Shown here in pieces: positions 25,180 through 34,242 of a DNA stretch of 49,317 nt. This DNA comes from Oligoflexia bacterium (lineage in GTDB: Bacteria > Bdellovibrionota > Bdellovibrionia > JABDDW01), in contig JADLCR010000002.1 in NCBI GenBank assembly GCA_020847095.1, forward strand, positions 1 to 49,317, read 5' to 3'. The notes beneath the pieces are model-generated. The model was given only the letters and a program-made list of their open reading frames with translations. It was not told the origin of the DNA and did not search any database. The position numbers and the translations under genes are program-made. Numbering within the stretch: the stretch's first letter is position 1; every line of letters starts with the position of its first letter.

Positions 25180-26493
25180 ATGCTACAAAATAAATCAACC
25201 ACTACTAAGACCACCATTCGCCGCTCGGAATTGCAGCCATCAGGTACCTATGCGCCATGGAAAAGCACCGTTAGCCTTTCTCAAGCGCTTCGGCAGTCAC
25301 AACCCTATAAGACCGCGGGAAGAGTTGTTAAGTCTGAAAACGGCGAGATTGAACTTACCTCCGATGGGGTAACGGCTCGATTTAAAATGACTGAAATTCG
25401 GGGACAAGCTCCGATCAACTCTATAGTTGGAATCAGAGTCATGCCCAATAAGCCCGTTCATAAAATCGTCGATCTCACGGTCTTAACATTACCCCAAAGC
25501 GCAAACCCATTTTTGTCAGACCGCGTACAATCTCAATTTAAAACCCTCCCAAGGTGGAATCACTTCATCAATGTATTGAGACAGTTCTTCATTCGAGAGG
25601 GATACCACGAGGTTCAAACCCCTACCCTTGTACCGTCTCCCGGACTTGAGCCGTACTTGGATCCTTTTAAGACGGAGTTCAAACTTTGGAAGGAAAAAAA
25701 GGCCCTCTATCTGCCAACCAGCCCAGAGTTTCATTTGAAAAAGGCTCTCGCTCAGGGGTTTGAAAAAGTATTCGAACTAAAGGAATGCTTTCGTAACGGT
25801 GAAAAGACAGAACATCATTTGCCTGAGTTTCTTATGCTGGAATGGTACAAAGCCTATCGATTACCAGAAGATCTCATTTCTGAGATCAAAGATCTCTTCA
25901 TTCATCTTTCAAATTGCCTCAAAGTACCAGTGGCTCCAGTAAAAGTAGCGCGGATGGAATCCATTTGGAGCATCGTCTTGGGTTTTGAACTAAAGCCCAC
26001 AACGACGGCTGAAGATCTCATTAAACTTTGCGAGTCAAAGGGAGTTCCTTTTCAAAAAGGTGAGGGGTTTGACGATTTGTTCCACAAACTCTTCATTCAA
26101 TTTATTGAACCTTGGCTGGCGGCCCAAAACGCTCCCTATATTGTTCGCCACTTCCCGCCAACTCAATGTGCTCTGGCCCGACTAACACCTGAAGGTTGGG
26201 CTGATCGATTCGAGATTTATTGGAAGGGCCTGGAGCTGGCCAATGCGTTTAACGAACTTAACGACCCAACTGAACAGCGAAAGCGGTTTGAAGCCGATCT
26301 CGCTCTAAAAGTTAAATTGGATAAAGAAGTCGTTCCAGTCGACGAAGAATTCTTGGCCGCTTTAGATTGGGGAATGCCCCCAGGTTATGGAATTGCCTTA
26401 GGAGTTGAACGCCTATTCATGGCATTTTTTGATTTAAAGACAATCAAGGAAGTTCGACTTTTCCCTGGTGGCGTCCCTCTAACTGAAGCTTAA
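25180..26493 (+). CDS. epmA: EF-P lysyltransferase, EpmA/PoxA-type, with an N-terminal extension
   Basis: I chose the ATG at 25180 (MLQNKSTTTK), giving 437 residues. Class II synthetase motifs are present: REGYHEVQTPTLVPSPGLE (motif 1), ELKECFRNGEKTEHHLPEF then LMLEWYKAY (motif 2), and GYGIALGVERLFMAFFDL (motif 3). ERFEVYYKGIELANGF of E. coli EpmA corresponds to DRFEIYWKGLELANAFNEL here. EpmA attaches beta-lysine to elongation factor P. E. coli EpmA has 325 residues. The extra N-terminal 110 residues include a strand-rich part (KTAGRVVKSENGEIELTSDG) that looks like an OB fold. No epmB or efp is in the window. The 3' end overlaps the convergent gene by 50 bp. Confidence 0.88.
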   Translation: MLQNKSTTTKTTIRRSELQPSGTYAPWKSTVSLSQALRQSQPYKTAGRVVKSENGEIELTSDGVTARFKMTEIRGQAPINSIVGIRVMPNKPVHKIVDLTVLTLPQSANPFLSDRVQSQFKTLPRWNHFINVLRQFFIREGYHEVQTPTLVPSPGLEPYLDPFKTEFKLWKEKKALYLPTSPEFHLKKALAQGFEKVFELKECFRNGEKTEHHLPEFLMLEWYKAYRLPEDLISEIKDLFIHLSNCLKVPVAPVKVARMESIWSIVLGFELKPTTTAEDLIKLCESKGVPFQKGEGFDDLFHKLFIQFIEPWLAAQNAPYIVRHFPPTQCALARLTPEGWADRFEIYWKGLELANAFNELNDPTEQRKRFEADLALKVKLDKEVVPVDEEFLAALDWGMPPGYGIALGVERLFMAFFDLKTIKEVRLFPGGVPLTEA

Positions 26494-28267
26494 GGTCATC
26501 CAAAAACTTCTTGCCGCCCTTGCTCATAAATAAGCGACTAATAACCTGCTCATTGATTTCATCAATTGGAACTGCCAATGTTTTGCTTTTCTCTTGTCGC
26601 TCTTCATCGGTTAATGCGCCTTCATGATCTATTTTTAAGGCGTCCATAACAGCGCGAATCGCAACCACGATATTCATTTCATCAGTCATGAACTGACCCT
26701 CCATGGGATTGGCAAGCTTTCCTTCTTCGACAGCGTAGGCGTCAGGAATGAGCGCTTCCATTCCCCACAAAGAAGTTTCGTTTGCCGCATACCCCACCCC
26801 TAACGCAACGGCGCCCTTTTTTAGCCAGGTGGCGTATTTAAGTTTACTTAAAACATAGCTGTCAATTGCCAGCGATAAAGCCGCGGCCACAAAGGTCATG
26901 GATCTCTTAACGCCTGAGTCATGTTTCACAATATATTCGTTCAGGTTTTGCTTGGCTGAATTCACTTCAGTGACGCGATATTTTTCGATGAGCGCCTTAT
27001 TTTCAAGAACATATTTCTGCAGCAGCTCATATGCTTCTTTACCGAAAATTTGCTCATAAGATAGTTTTTCGCAGGGAGCGATCGGATCCTTAAAGAGTGA
27101 GGCAATGCTGTCTTTTTGAGAATCAAGCTCCGCACCACCAATTCCACAACGAGTTACCACTTGATCATTTTCAGTTTTTTCAAATACGGGAAGTGTCTGT
27201 CGCCGAAAACCAAGCAGGCCTTGTTTGAAATCCGACGAAGTAACATCAAAACCCAAAACCGGCTGCTGAATTTTCAGAGCTGGCAAGTATGATTCCATAA
27301 ACCAGCGCATGATGAATTTTTGTGAATGAAACGGCTCGGTCCAAACAAGCAAGAATTTAGACGCCCAATTTTTAATAGCTATTTCCCAAAGCCCCTCATC
27401 AAGCGAGCCGTTCTGTAGCTCTCTCTTTCGACGCTCATCAGTTGGGACGAGTTCGGACTTAAGCTTGAGGTAATCAGCCGTAATCTGCCGGCTGTAATAA
27501 CTTTTCCCTATCAGAACCGCCATTTCACGGGCCATTGCCAGAGCGATTTGATTCTCGCCCCCTTGCTCTTTACTAATGAGCAAATAGTTCTGGGCAATGA
27601 AGGTGTCCGCCGTTATTTCAAACGCCTCAATATCTTCAACTTCTTTCCAAATAACTCCATTGGTTTTGAGTCTGGCCTGGCTAACTGGTTGTTGGGATAA
27701 AAAAACTTGCGAAAGACCGATTTTCTTTTTGATCGTACGATCGCCAGCTGCCCATTGTCTTTCAATTGCCGAATTAACAATTGAAACGGCCTCAGAAAAG
27801 TACTTTCGAATTTTTGGAACATGTACGGGGTCTTGTAAGTAACCGCCCCACAATCTGATGAAATAAAGTCGTGTCAAATCATCAAGCTTCAGACTTTCTT
27901 GCCTTGCGCGGGGACTTGCGTCACCGTTTTGCATTAATGCAAACACAAAAACTGAACTACGGGCAGCGGCTGTTCCGGCGGCTTTAGCATATGGGGCGAC
28001 GGTTTCAGCTGCCGGTGCTAACCGAGTGCCCAGAGCCACTGTTTGGGTTCCAATTTTCTGGACAACTTTCTTTGCGACGACATCGGTTCCGGTCTTTTGA
28101 GCCATCCATCGCGCCAGCTGCATCATTCCCCAAGATTCAAAAAATGTTTGAGTCAAAGTCTTAGAATTCTGACTCTCAGGTGGTGGCGGGATTTGCGCCG
28201 CCCCCATTGAACCAATGGTCAATATGAGTGTGGCCAATAAAAGGGTTATGAGTTTTTTTAATTCCAT
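26444..28267 (-). CDS. Large exported protein of unknown function (607 residues)
   Basis: The ATG at 28267 follows GAGG with a 5-nt spacer and overlaps the end of the upstream 1130-residue gene, so the two are translationally coupled. A signal peptide (KKLITLLLATLILTIGSMGAAQ) leads into a long, mostly helical region. A hydrophobic stretch FVAAALSLAIDSYVLSKL and the motif KGAVALGVGYAANETSLWGM lie near residues 485-530. A short acidic and basic tail follows. I recognise no family. It is probably a periplasmic or membrane-associated partner of the larger protein. Confidence 0.75.
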   Translation of the reverse strand: MELKKLITLLLATLILTIGSMGAAQIPPPPESQNSKTLTQTFFESWGMMQLARWMAQKTGTDVVAKKVVQKIGTQTVALGTRLAPAAETVAPYAKAAGTAAARSSVFVFALMQNGDASPRARQESLKLDDLTRLYFIRLWGGYLQDPVHVPKIRKYFSEAVSIVNSAIERQWAAGDRTIKKKIGLSQVFLSQQPVSQARLKTNGVIWKEVEDIEAFEITADTFIAQNYLLISKEQGGENQIALAMAREMAVLIGKSYYSRQITADYLKLKSELVPTDERRKRELQNGSLDEGLWEIAIKNWASKFLLVWTEPFHSQKFIMRWFMESYLPALKIQQPVLGFDVTSSDFKQGLLGFRRQTLPVFEKTENDQVVTRCGIGGAELDSQKDSIASLFKDPIAPCEKLSYEQIFGKEAYELLQKYVLENKALIEKYRVTEVNSAKQNLNEYIVKHDSGVKRSMTFVAAALSLAIDSYVLSKLKYATWLKKGAVALGVGYAANETSLWGMEALIPDAYAVEEGKLANPMEGQFMTDEMNIVVAIRAVMDALKIDHEGALTDEERQEKSKTLAVPIDEINEQVISRLFMSKGGKKFLDDLKLQLEGRHQGKVELP

Positions 28268-31200
28268 ATCCACCTCGGCACTGGGGTTGTCGTGGGTGTT
28301 GGAGCTGGTGATGACTTCGTTGAGTTAGATGATCCACCTTCACCTTTGTTCGCCTCGACTCCGTATTTACTCTTGTCGATGACCGGAAATCTGTAAGATT
28401 TGCGCTGGCCCTTAAGAGACTCAAAACTGACTCCCTCTGGGTACTCACCTTTTTCAAGACGTGCTTTTTCTTCTTCTGCGGCCTTAATTTCTTCAACCAT
28501 TTTCTCAGGATTTGGCGCCTTGATTGGAGACAAGATGGCTTTGACGTCCTCTTCCGCTCTTGCAAACACTTTGAGTGCCTTATTAACTTGATTCACAAAA
28601 TACTGATTCAAAAAGTGACTTCTTTGATCTGGGGTAAACAACCCGATTTTCTCTCTGGTGAGATCTTCCAATGGGGGTGACTTGATTCCGAGATTGGCCA
28701 ATGAGTTGACTTGAAAATAAAAGTCATCTTGCATCGACACAAACTGGGTCAACCTAAAATCAGTGACTACGAGGTTCTTCGAAAATGTGCCTGCCGCATC
28801 TTTGATGCTGGACAATAGATAAGGAGTCTCCCAAGCGAGCTTAATGTCGGCATTTTCTTTCTTCGAGGCCCGCGCTGCATCCAATAGTACTTGCGTAAAT
28901 GCCGTTTGAGGCAAGATCGCACCGAGTTCGAGGTAAATATCACGAAGTCCACGCAACTCTTCAATCAACGAGTCCTTAATGTTAAATGGAACCGGAATCT
29001 TTTGCAGATCCGCAGCCCAACCAACTAAAATTGGGGGAGCTTGGTAAAAATAGACGTTGTAGGCCACTGTTCTTAAGGAACGTCGAAATTTTTCTGAAAG
29101 GGCTTCTTCTTCTCGCGTCAAATCTTTTTCGCGCTTATCGAGATAGACGTCGACTGCTTCTATCGAAGGATTAGCCGGATTGATTCCTTGTTTTGCCAAA
29201 AGACCTCGCATGCTTAACTCTTGAGCCAACGCCTCTTTAAGTTCTTTTTCACTCGGCGTAGGTTGGGGCTTTGGACTTGGAGCACTTATTGCCGATGGAG
29301 TAGGAGCAACCGGTGAAATGGCCCTTTCTTGAACAGCGGCCATTCCCTCTTTGCCCGCAGCCAATAACTGTTCGATTTCTGCCCTTTCTCTTTCGGACAT
29401 TTGAAATTTTGGCGCCTTCGGGTCACGCACATGCCAGGCTTTGCCGAGCTGAGCCCCAAACAAAGGATGGCTCGGGTCGTTACCTTTGACTTTGTAAACT
29501 TTGAGCAAATCTAACTCATCGGCCTCAAAGCTTGAGGCTTCAGAAAAATCTGCCAAGAGCCAATTGATATCTTCATTAGCAAACTTATGGGGATCAATAT
29601 TGCTCAACAAATAATCAGGGTCTGATTTCGATGCCCCACGAGCAAGCCATCGCAAATACCTTGCCTCTTTGTAAAAACGCTCCCGTGGCTCAAGTAGACT
29701 CGGAAAGAATGTTCCATATTCAAAATTAAACCGATTCAAAATCAACGTTTGGCGATAGTTTTCCCAGGTTTCTCCATATTTCCTAAGCGCCGCATTGAAA
29801 TCTCGAATGGCTAGCGGATCACCCATTTTGACGTAGCGTTGAGCCGACTCAAGCATCGCCTTCTTTTCTTTATCGATCATGGTTTTAATATTTCCGATAT
29901 GCATGAACTCAATATTTATGGGGCTATGAAAACTCCATTCACGCACACGATTCCCGAACCATTCCATTTCCCATAAAAATTCAATGGTCCCAATCGTTCC
30001 CACTCCGAGAGCTAAAGCGCCATGGTGCCCCCTCAAAACCTTTTCAACAAAAAGTCTTCGGAAGGTACCCATCTCCGCCACTTGCGAAGCCGCTCGCATT
30101 TGACCAATAGGATCACGAATAAATGCATAGGGATTGATTTTTCTAATGGCATTGGTCATCCAGCCAGGCAGCTTGCCTTCAAACCAGGCGGCCCACGCAA
30201 GACTTGATTGAATTTTCGAGCGCTGAAGCAAGATCATTTTGAGGGCTTTTCTTTGTTGATACCAAGGCTTCACCGCGCCCATTTTCGACGAGCTTTCGCC
30301 AAGTTCGTTATAATATTTTCCGAAGACATTTTTGATGGTCATTTGTTCTTGAGCCGAAAGTGAATCTTCAATTAATTTTTTATTCTTCTCAATAAAATGC
30401 CAGGTGAAAGATGTCTTGATGGCATAAACTCCAAGCACGACAGCCATCATGACGGTGGTGTGATTAAGAAGCTCTTTAAACTCATGCTCTTCGTAAGTGA
30501 TCATGTCGACAAACATCTCATCAAGCTTGGTAAAAAGACTCTCTGTGAATCGATCACATTGCGCCTTTAGGGGCTTAATAAGATTAATGAGTTCAGCTCG
30601 GCTCGCTTCAAGCTTCTTTCGATCTGCTTTTCCCAGAGAATGCTGGCCTAATTTAAAGTTGAGCTTACCCACCTCTCGGGTAAGGTTTCCCATCCCTTCG
30701 CCATCACAAGCATTGTGGACGGCACTCCACTCGGTCAAAGTTTTGCCCATATACACTTTGTTAAAAACGTGTTGGCCAAGAGTACCTAAAACCATGGACA
30801 TATTTCCGAAAACCGAGGGCCCGGTCTTCATAAAACTTTGAATGGGTATTCCCGCTGCCGCACTCACCGAACTCCACACGGTCATGTCAATCCACATATG
30901 AAGGCTTTGGAGGGCCTGCAAGAATGCGAAAAACTGCATCGGATTTCGGCTAATAATGGCCTTTCTCATGGCATCTAGGATCTGGCCCATCGAAAAGCCG
31001 ACTACTCCATGCATGAATGAACCAATCTGAGCTTCTGTGAAACCACGGGCCGTCAATTTGTTTTTCATAGCCTGATCGCCTTCCAAAACTTTCTTTGCTT
31101 CAGAGGGCAAAATGTAACGCTTTTGAATTTCCGCAAGCGACGGACGCATTTCCATGATTCGTTGCCGTCGCTTTAAAGTTTCAGGCACGTAAAGACCGGC

Positions 31201-31650
31201 CTTTTCAAATGGCTCGACCCCAACTAACTCCAAAGTTTGCATGAGTCCGTTTTTGAAATTGCCGTTGTTAAGCTCCACGATCTTGGTTTCAAGGAGATAC
31301 ATGAGCTCTTGCGCATCACCTTTTGACATGTTGGGATCGGCCTTGATGCGATCCACAATGCGTTTAATGGTGATAATTTCTTGGGCGTTTTTTTCGTTAG
31401 CTTGAACGTAAAATTGAATTTCCTGAAGACTCGGAACCTGGCCGCCCAACTGTGCCAGAGCCTTGACTAAATCTTGCGCAATCTCTTGCTGCCTTTTTGT
31501 TGGAGGCTGATACCCCGAGGGCTCTAAACCATAGGGCGCCGGGGCCTTTGGGCCCTCTGGCGTTTGAGCAACAGCCAACGGCACCAAGCTCGTATTTAAA
31601 ACCAGCGACCAAATTAGAATGATCAATATTAATGGGCGTTTAACCGTCAT
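28258..31650 (-). CDS. Very large exported protein of unknown function (1130 residues)
   Basis: A signal peptide (RPLILIILIWSLVLNTSLVP then LAVAQ) is followed by a Pro-rich segment and long helical regions. Hydrophobic stretches occur at TTVMMAVVLGVYAIKTSF and HGALALGVGTIGTIEFLWEM. A Pro/Ser/Thr linker (SPVAPTPSAISAPSPKPQP) near residue 780 divides the protein into two parts. The C-terminus has coiled-coil-like charge patterns and a final Ser/Thr/Pro tail. No family is recognised. Its stop lies inside the start region of the 607-residue gene. Together they look like an envelope complex. Confidence 0.75.
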   Translation of the reverse strand: MTVKRPLILIILIWSLVLNTSLVPLAVAQTPEGPKAPAPYGLEPSGYQPPTKRQQEIAQDLVKALAQLGGQVPSLQEIQFYVQANEKNAQEIITIKRIVDRIKADPNMSKGDAQELMYLLETKIVELNNGNFKNGLMQTLELVGVEPFEKAGLYVPETLKRRQRIMEMRPSLAEIQKRYILPSEAKKVLEGDQAMKNKLTARGFTEAQIGSFMHGVVGFSMGQILDAMRKAIISRNPMQFFAFLQALQSLHMWIDMTVWSSVSAAAGIPIQSFMKTGPSVFGNMSMVLGTLGQHVFNKVYMGKTLTEWSAVHNACDGEGMGNLTREVGKLNFKLGQHSLGKADRKKLEASRAELINLIKPLKAQCDRFTESLFTKLDEMFVDMITYEEHEFKELLNHTTVMMAVVLGVYAIKTSFTWHFIEKNKKLIEDSLSAQEQMTIKNVFGKYYNELGESSSKMGAVKPWYQQRKALKMILLQRSKIQSSLAWAAWFEGKLPGWMTNAIRKINPYAFIRDPIGQMRAASQVAEMGTFRRLFVEKVLRGHHGALALGVGTIGTIEFLWEMEWFGNRVREWSFHSPINIEFMHIGNIKTMIDKEKKAMLESAQRYVKMGDPLAIRDFNAALRKYGETWENYRQTLILNRFNFEYGTFFPSLLEPRERFYKEARYLRWLARGASKSDPDYLLSNIDPHKFANEDINWLLADFSEASSFEADELDLLKVYKVKGNDPSHPLFGAQLGKAWHVRDPKAPKFQMSERERAEIEQLLAAGKEGMAAVQERAISPVAPTPSAISAPSPKPQPTPSEKELKEALAQELSMRGLLAKQGINPANPSIEAVDVYLDKREKDLTREEEALSEKFRRSLRTVAYNVYFYQAPPILVGWAADLQKIPVPFNIKDSLIEELRGLRDIYLELGAILPQTAFTQVLLDAARASKKENADIKLAWETPYLLSSIKDAAGTFSKNLVVTDFRLTQFVSMQDDFYFQVNSLANLGIKSPPLEDLTREKIGLFTPDQRSHFLNQYFVNQVNKALKVFARAEEDVKAILSPIKAPNPEKMVEEIKAAEEEKARLEKGEYPEGVSFESLKGQRKSYRFPVIDKSKYGVEANKGEGGSSNSTKSSPAPTPTTTPVPRWIWN

Positions 31651-31734
31651 GTTTTAATTCTCTCCAACGCACTATTTTGAGTTTGCAACCCAAGGGCCAG
31701 TCATAGCTATTTTATGAGCGCCTGCGGAGAGCTT

Positions 31735-31820
31735 CACCCGGGTTTAAACCCCTTGAGCCTAAGGGGTCGACCCTGGTCACCCAGCTGACTAAGCCTTGGA
31801 CAGCAGGGCTACAAAAACAA
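31735..31820 (-). other. Structured leader between two exported-protein genes
   Basis: The segment holds a 12-bp palindrome GGGTTTAAACCC (31740-31751), a 7-bp stem ACCCCTT/AAGGGGT (31748-31754 and 31761-31767), and a 10-bp palindrome GGGTCGACCC (31764-31773). It lies between the terminator of the upstream gene and the start of the 1130-residue gene, so it would be a 5' leader on the minus strand. I recognise no riboswitch class. Confidence 0.4.
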
Positions 31821-31844
31821 AAAGGCCGGATTTCTCCGGCCTTT
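31821..31844 (-). terminator. Rho-independent terminator
   Basis: AAAGGCCGGA (31821-31830) and TCCGGCCTTT (31835-31844) form a perfect 10-bp stem with a GAAA loop in the minus-strand RNA. A U-rich tail (UUGUUUUUGU) follows. It lies 31 bp downstream of the exported-protein gene 31876-32703. Confidence 0.85.
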
Positions 31845-31875
31845 CAACTGCTTAAGGTTTAATTCGTAATAAAGG

Positions 31876-32703
31876 TTAGATTGAGCAACGACCTTCACGA
31901 AGGCTTCGAGCCAATCGGGTTGCTTCAGCTTCAATTCGCTCCACAGCCCCTTTATCAATTTTTGCAACAGCCTCTCGGCGGTTAGCAGAAACGAGGGCCT
32001 GATTGCCGGTTGCTTCTAAATGGTTCACCAACAAGATGTCGCGAACAGAAGAAAGCATCAACACATCTTGGTTGCCAGAAATAGTTGGATTGTCACGGGC
32101 AATAGCACCTTGACGATCGAGAAGGCGGCGGAAGTTTTCCAACACCTGAGCCCCCGCGGCTGTGTATTCCGCTTCTTTAGCTTTTAAATCAGCAACGATT
32201 TCAGCGGCGGTTGCTTTGTCAGCCAAGCGGGCGTAAGCCAAACGCTTTGCAGCGGCTCGGTAAAGTCCAGCTTTACCGCGAAGCTCACCGTCTTTAACTT
32301 CTTTCAAGCCCGCAGCGCCAGTCAATCCAGCAGCTCTGAGCTCGTTAGCCAAAATTTTCACAGCTTCGAGCTGTTGAGAATTTTCACTCAAATTTAATCG
32401 GGCTAATACATCAACGTTTGCATGGTCAAAAAGACCAGTGCTTGAGAGTAGATCTCGAGTTGTTCCATCAAGCTTAGCTAGCTCTTTTGAGAGTTCTTGT
32501 TTTCTAACTTGGATGCTCTCTTGAACTCGGCCATCGGCTCCACGAGGTCTTGAATTTTCGATCGTGTAACCGCGCATAGCATCTTCAGCGGCTTTATCTT
32601 TTACAGTTAGTTTGAGTCCGCCCTTTGCCGGCTGACCTTGTAAAGCGAAAGCGTTGACTGAAACAGCCACGACTGCCGCGCTAAGAATTGTAAAAAGCTT
32701 CAT
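31876..32703 (-). CDS. Exported helical protein of unknown function
   Basis: The ATG at 32703 follows a strong AAGGAG and gives 275 residues. The signal peptide is KLFTILSAAVVAVSVNAFA. The mature part is rich in Ala, Arg, Glu and Leu and is predicted nearly all-helical, with repeated REGRC/ARLAR-type basic helices. One Cys lies three residues from the end. I recognise no family. The strong ribosome-binding site and the good terminator suggest that it is well expressed. Confidence 0.75.
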   Translation of the reverse strand: MKLFTILSAAVVAVSVNAFALQGQPAKGGLKLTVKDKAAEDAMRGYTIENSRPRGADGRVQESIQVRKQELSKELAKLDGTTRDLLSSTGLFDHANVDVLARLNLSENSQQLEAVKILANELRAAGLTGAAGLKEVKDGELRGKAGLYRAAAKRLAYARLADKATAAEIVADLKAKEAEYTAAGAQVLENFRRLLDRQGAIARDNPTISGNQDVLMLSSVRDILLVNHLEATGNQALVSANRREAVAKIDKGAVERIEAEATRLARSLREGRCSI

Positions 32704-33017
32704 TTTGTTCTCCTTAAGCACGTTAATGTACCCTAGCGGTTCAATCTCATAAGCAATCACAGGGCCAACCCAAATCGAATATAAACCGCTTAAAATTGAT
32801 CTGAAGATTTAAGATCGAAATTATTGCAGGATAGGACAAGAAAGGGCGTCAATCTGTAAACATCTTACGCACCGAAAGTGCCCAGCCACGATTCACCATA
32901 AAAAAATTATCGAATTCCTTTTGACAGACACTGAAGCTTTTACTATCTATGCGCCAGGGTAGGTAAAGGCCGAGTTGGGGAATTTGGCCTTCAACTAAAA
33001 AATCGATAGGGGGGTGG
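32704..33017. other. Gene-free stretch between divergent genes
   Basis: These 314 bp separate a minus-strand and a plus-strand exported-protein gene. They hold the plus-strand promoter at 32921-32949 and a small inverted repeat AAGGCC/GGCCTT (32966-32971 and 32986-32991) in the predicted leader. A competing pairing AGTTG/CAACT (32973-32977 and 32992-32996) crosses it. The rest shows nothing I can identify. Confidence 0.5.
32921..32949 (+). promoter_or_regulatory. Sigma-70-type promoter
   Basis: A consensus TTGACA at 32921-32926 is followed, after 17 bp, by TATCTA at 32944-32949, with TACTAT overlapping just before. It would drive the exported-protein gene at 33018 with a leader of about 60 nt. 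Confidence 0.5.
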
Positions 33018-33467
33018 ATGGTTTTTAGGGGGACGTCCTTAGTCATAGCAGCAGCACTCAGCTGTTTGTTATCTAGCAAAGCCAATGCACAAATCTCTTT
33101 TCTTCAGCGCTGCTTCGGTAAGCCGGAGCTTACGCAGATGAAACTCACTTGTGAGTATCAAGGCGAAAAAATGAAGTACCCCATCCGCCTGACACTCCAA
33201 AACGGGGAAGGGTTTTTGGTCGAATCCGGTAAAGGGGGCATTTACAAACGCCACCTGAATCTCACACGAGTGCAACACCTTCCACCGGCACTCACGGACA
33301 AGGGGTTTATTTCTAACCATGTGCGATTTCTGGCCACTGACGGTGCGAGTACCGCCGTGGTGGATATCCCGTGTGGCGACCCGTCAGTCGTATTAGTTGG
33401 ATTGGGAAGACCTTCAAACGAGCAGGCCATTCCCGCTCAAGAAATAGGTACTTGTTCCATTCAATAA
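33018..33467 (+). CDS. Small exported protein of unknown function
   Basis: The 149-residue product has a signal peptide (TSLVIAAALSCLLSSKANA) and a mature part of about 125 residues with a beta-rich pattern. It contains four Cys residues (RCFGK, LTCEY, IPCGD, GTCSI) that could form two disulfides in the periplasm. A G-rich ribosome-binding site precedes the ATG. No family is recognised. It converges on the VIT-family gene with a 10-bp gap. Confidence 0.7.
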   Translation: MVFRGTSLVIAAALSCLLSSKANAQISFLQRCFGKPELTQMKLTCEYQGEKMKYPIRLTLQNGEGFLVESGKGGIYKRHLNLTRVQHLPPALTDKGFISNHVRFLATDGASTAVVDIPCGDPSVVLVGLGRPSNEQAIPAQEIGTCSIQ

Positions 33468-33477
33468 TAATTGATGC

Positions 33478-34188
33478 TTAAGAGCCGCCGATCAAACGGG
33501 CCACAAAGAAGGCCACGGCGGCTGCAGCCCCACCGACCAGTAGCGTTTGCAAAGCGCTTCGCTTAGGTTCGCCACTCAGATACTTGCCCTTAATATATCC
33601 AAAAATAATCAAAGCTAGACCTGTTAGAATGATCGACCACTGCAAGGCCTGAGTCAGGTCGTTAAATGCTATATAAGGAGACAAGGGAATGATTCCGCCA
33701 ATAATGTAGGCGGCTCCAATAGTCACAGCCCCCTTGATAGCTCTTCGGTCGTCAGGCTTTTCAAGACCTAGTTCAAATCTCATCATAAAATCAACCCACG
33801 CTTCAGGATGCTTCACAAGCGCATCGACTACGGACTTTACGTCTTTTTGCTCAAGACCGTAGGCCTCGAAGACTTCATAGATTTCACCTTCTTCGACGTG
33901 GGGAATTTCTTTTATTTCTCTAAATTCCCGGGCCCGTTCTCGCCTGTAGTGCTCAAGTTCTCCACGGGCGGCCAGGTAACCACCGAGGCCCATGGCAATA
34001 CTGCCGGCGGCACTCTCAGCCAATCCCGCCGTCACAATGACGGAGGTGCCCACCTGAGCGCCAAACAGCCCGGCCGCAAGGGCAAACGGAACCGTAAGGC
34101 CATCAGACACACCGAGCACCAAATCTCTTACGACTTGAGGACTCTCGAAATGGGATTCCACATGATGATGAGAAACTGGTCTTGCCAT
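33478..34188 (-). CDS. VIT1/CCC1-family Fe2+/Mn2+ transporter
   Basis: The 236-residue protein has VVRDLVLGVSDGLTVPFALA and AGLAESAAGSIAMGLGGYLA as the first two helices. A cytoplasmic helical domain with acidic clusters (HVEEGEIYEVFEAYG) follows, then three more helices. This is the layout of VIT1/CCC1 transporters, in which the acidic middle domain binds metal. Such proteins move Fe2+ or Mn2+ across a membrane, usually by exchange with protons. The direction in bacteria is not settled. The gene stands alone on this strand. Confidence 0.88.
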   Translation of the reverse strand: MARPVSHHHVESHFESPQVVRDLVLGVSDGLTVPFALAAGLFGAQVGTSVIVTAGLAESAAGSIAMGLGGYLAARGELEHYRRERAREFREIKEIPHVEEGEIYEVFEAYGLEQKDVKSVVDALVKHPEAWVDFMMRFELGLEKPDDRRAIKGAVTIGAAYIIGGIIPLSPYIAFNDLTQALQWSIILTGLALIIFGYIKGKYLSGEPKRSALQTLLVGGAAAAVAFFVARLIGGS

Positions 34189-34242
34189 AAGTCATGTTTA
34201 TTCGACAATGAGGATATAACTCAACGCTGAAGAGAGGACTAA

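Noticed and set aside
31651-31875. A possible known riboswitch (a GACTGGCCC segment recalls SAM-I)
   Set aside because: The other conserved SAM-I elements are absent, and no c-di-GMP, cobalamin, TPP or glycine signature is present.
32849-33085. A 78-residue minus-strand frame between two exported-protein genes
   Set aside because: It runs through a consensus plus-strand promoter and the start of the gene at 33018, and its product resembles nothing.
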